Assembly (NCBI GenBank): GCA_934230115.1
Contig: CAKQEI010000093.1
Span: 1-6,348, forward strand
Direction: 5' to 3'
DNA from: an uncultured Prevotella sp.
GTDB lineage: Bacteria; Bacteroidota; Bacteroidia; Bacteroidales; Bacteroidaceae
DNA length: 6,348 nt
Shown here: in pieces, positions 5,311-6,348 of the stretch
Layout of the letters: each line of letters opens with the position of its first letter
How positions within the stretch are numbered: the stretch's first letter is position 1
Made by a program: the position numbers and the translations under genes
The notes under the pieces: model-generated
The model's input: only the letters and a program-made list of their open reading frames with translations
What the model was told of the DNA's origin: nothing
Databases searched by the model: none

Positions 5311-5318
5311 ATTCTATT

Positions 5319-5732
5319 ATGCGACAAATTAACGAAATCATAATCCATTGCTCCGCCACACGCGAGGGCAAGCCGTTCACCACCGCCGACATCGACCGTT
5401 GGCACCGTCAGCAAGGTTTCCGGGCCGTAGGCTACCACTACATCGTGCTGCTCGACGGACGCATTGAGATAGGCCGCCCTATCTCCCAGGTAGGAGCTCA
5501 TTGCCGCGGCCACAACACCGCCAGCATAGGCATCTGCTACATCGGAGGCCTCACAGCCGACGGACGATTCCCCAAGGACACGCGCACGTCGGAACAGCGC
5601 CGCAGCCTGCTGCTGCTGCTCTACACCCTGCGCCAGATGTTCCCCAACGCCACCATACACGGCCACCGTGACTTCGCCGCCAAGGAATGCCCGTGCTTCG
5701 ACGCCACAAAGGAGTATGAGGGACTGAAGTGA
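5319..5732 (+). CDS. N-acetylmuramoyl-L-alanine amidase (Amidase_2, T7 lysozyme-like)
   Basis: This 137-residue protein cleaves the amide bond between N-acetylmuramic acid and L-alanine in peptidoglycan, by family membership. It has the expected T7 lysozyme/PGRP residues: His10 in IIIHCSA, Tyr39 in VGYHYIVLLDG, His116 in GHRDF, and Lys122 and Cys124 in KECP. His10, His116 and Cys124 are the likely zinc ligands; Tyr39 and Lys122 correspond to the T7 catalytic pair. AHCRGHN (60-66) and IGICYIGG are also typical. The length is that of a single catalytic domain with no cell-wall-binding domain. No signal peptide is present, so access to the wall would need the holin-like protein just upstream or lysis. 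The ATG at 5319 fits the start of the first family strand and follows the heptad array. This is the best-supported gene in the window. Confidence 0.93.
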   Translation: MRQINEIIIHCSATREGKPFTTADIDRWHRQQGFRAVGYHYIVLLDGRIEIGRPISQVGAHCRGHNTASIGICYIGGLTADGRFPKDTRTSEQRRSLLLLLYTLRQMFPNATIHGHRDFAAKECPCFDATKEYEGLK

Positions 5733-5750
5733 GGACTCTTTTATTTATTC

Positions 5751-5782
5751 AGGAGGCTATGGCAATGACGCCATAACCTCCT
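5751..5782. terminator. Inverted repeat after the amidase, likely terminator
   Basis: AGGAGG (5751-5756) pairs with CCTCCT (5777-5782) and TATGGC (5758-5763) with GCCATA (5770-5775). This gives 12 paired bases with one unpaired base on each side and loop AATGAC. It begins 19 bases after the amidase stop, following a T-rich stretch (5738-5749), but no clear T-run follows it. It probably ends the module's transcript. Its right part nearly repeats 120-143. Confidence 0.6.
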
Positions 5783-5830
5783 GTCTTGCGTTGTACAAAC
5801 CCCACTATCTTTTGAAAAGTCGGAAGCTTG

Positions 5831-5866
5831 TCATGAAGGTCACGAAGGTCATGAAGGTCACGAAGG
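5831..5866. repeat. 9-bp tandem repeat (TCAYGAAGG x4)
   Basis: TCATGAAGG and TCACGAAGG alternate twice, so this is two perfect 18-bp units or four 9-bp units, followed by a partial TCAT. It is unlike the heptads and has no hairpins. Simple repeats like this recur between genes in Bacteroidales, as I recall. Confidence 0.85.
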
Positions 5867-5880
5867 TCATTAATCACACA

Positions 5881-6032
5881 AAATCAAGGCTATATGTTTG
5901 ATTTTTACAAATCAACGTTTTTCCTTTAACTGGCATAATAAAAGCTTCTCTTAAGAAGGTAAGCTATTTTTAGACCGTTTGAATCAAACAAATAACCTTG
6001 ATTTTGCAAAATCAAGGCATTCTCTTTGATTT
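5881..6032. promoter_or_regulatory. Cluster of AAATCAA/TTGATTT operator-like palindromes
   Basis: Six copies of AAATCAA or its complement lie within 152 bases (5881, 5898, 5909, 5998, 6009 and 6026). Two composite sites share AAATCAAGGC, six variable bases, then TTTGATTT (5881-5904 and 6009-6032). A perfect 22-bp palindrome lies at 5996-6017, and GTTTGAATCAAAC (5977-5989) is another. The second composite site overlaps the -33 TTTG of the promoter, which is expected for a repressor site. The binding protein is not known. Confidence 0.6.
5943..5971 (+). terminator. Weak terminator-like hairpin with T-run
   Basis: AGCTT (5943-5947) pairs with AAGCT (5961-5965), enclosing an imperfect inner stem around TCTTAAGA, and ATTTTT follows (5966-5971). 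It would face rightward transcription from the module. The stem is AT-rich and interrupted, so terminator activity is doubtful. Confidence 0.3.
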
Positions 6033-6056
6033 AACAAAGGAAAAGTATTATCTTTG
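6025..6056 (+). promoter_or_regulatory. Bacteroidetes-type promoter of the last gene
   Basis: TTTG at 6025-6028 (-33) and TATCTTTG at 6049-6056 (-7) are 20 bases apart. They match the Bacteroides primary-sigma consensus TTTG, 19-21 bases, TAnnTTTG exactly. Transcription would start near 6063, giving a leader of about 20 bases before the ATG at 6084. The -33 box lies inside an operator-like repeat. Confidence 0.8.
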
Positions 6057-6083
6057 CATCAGTAATCATCAAATTTAAAGTCT

Positions 6084-6348
6084 ATGATAAAAGGTGTTAT
6101 CACTGGGGATTTAGTAAACTCCACCAATATAGCTGCCAAATGGAGGCAAACGGTAGTAGATGCGTTACATGTATGCGTTGAAGAATCCATTCCGCTAACT
6201 CCAATAAAGTTAGAGATGTATCGGGGCGACAGTTTCCAAGTTGTTGTTGAAAAACCAGAATATGCATTAGTCATAGCCATTGCACTTAGGGCAAAACTAA
6301 AAGCCGAAACCCCAGATGGACAAAAGCTGTGGGATGCAAGATTGGCCG
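6084..6348 (+). CDS. SatD-like / nucleotide-cyclase-fold protein, 3' end missing
   Basis: The first 88 codons of a gene that runs off the window are visible. The start MIKGVITGDLVNSTNIAAKW resembles SatD-family proteins and the metal-binding strand of class III nucleotide cyclases (D-I/L-V-x-S-T, here Asp9). YRGDSFQVVV (about 50-59) corresponds to the GDG/GDSF hairpin region, and a helix follows (YALVIAIALRAKLKA, about 64-78). The frame is open to the end at WDARLA, where SatD-like proteins usually continue with an IGIG-type strand. In other Bacteroidetes such genes often lie next to a DUF3307 membrane protein, as I recall; that would be beyond this window. Codons are more AT-rich than in the module, and it has its own promoter and operators, so it is probably a separate chromosomal gene. 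Whether it binds or cyclises a nucleotide is unknown. Confidence 0.6.
   Translation, partial: MIKGVITGDLVNSTNIAAKWRQTVVDALHVCVEESIPLTPIKLEMYRGDSFQVVVEKPEYALVIAIALRAKLKAETPDGQKLWDARLA

Larger units (their letters stand above)
5733..6083. other. Gene-free regulatory stretch between module and last gene
   Basis: No supported gene lies in these 351 bases. In order they hold the terminator-like inverted repeat (5751-5782), 9-bp tandem repeats (5831-5866), clustered AAATCAA/TTGATTT palindromes (5881-6032), an imperfect hairpin with a T-run (5943-5971), and a promoter (6025-6056) for the last gene. Base composition becomes visibly more AT-rich after about 5870. Confidence 0.65.

Noticed and set aside
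5149..5343. Plus-strand 64-codon frame across gap 4.
   Set aside because: Its product is almost only translated heptads (FNIQHSTFNI), which are open because C-strand heptads contain no stops.
1..6348. tRNA or rRNA genes.
   Set aside because: No cloverleaf with a GTTCRANYC-type T arm and no conserved rRNA segment was seen on either strand.

Overview
The window looks like a Bacteroidales chromosome, probably Prevotella-like or Bacteroides-like. Three things suggest this. The gene set (BT4734-like primase fused to a DUF3987 helicase, DUF5675, small holin-like protein, Amidase_2) is typical of Bacteroidales accessory regions. The gene starts lack Shine-Dalgarno sequences. A good Bacteroidetes-type promoter (TTTG, 20 bases, TAnnTTTG) lies at the right end. 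The assignment rests on recognition by eye; no database search was possible.

Layout: a leader (1-283) holds a two-hairpin REP-like element and a terminator-like hairpin. Six plus-strand genes follow: a small OB-fold-like protein (284-562), a K/N-rich unknown protein (1058-1489), a primase-helicase (1759-4224), a DUF5675 protein (4247-4606), a two-helix holin-like membrane protein (4856-5152) and an N-acetylmuramoyl-L-alanine amidase (5319-5732). A terminator-like inverted repeat ends this module. A more AT-rich stretch follows, with 9-bp tandem repeats and a dense cluster of palindromes around a promoter. The promoter serves a SatD/nucleotide-cyclase-like gene (6084-end) that runs off the window.

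The genes read as a phage-derived or satellite-like accessory module. A replication half (OB-fold protein, primase-helicase) stands beside a lysis-like half (DUF5675, holin-like, amidase). No capsid, integrase or portal gene is visible, so a complete phage is not supported.

The most unusual content is between, and partly inside, the genes. Four of the five gaps within the module are filled by 7-bp tandem repeats (ATTCAAC, ATTCAAA, ATTCCAC and their complements) punctuated by 14 short GC-rich hairpins. Nearly all these hairpins have a perfect stem and a 3-base loop, but the stems differ in sequence. In each gap the heptads run in one orientation after the stop codon and in the opposite orientation before the next start, so the gap is a large imperfect inverted repeat. 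The repeats supply stop codons, the last residues of three proteins and the first residues of one. A related palindromic 81-bp repeat sits in frame inside the primase-helicase.
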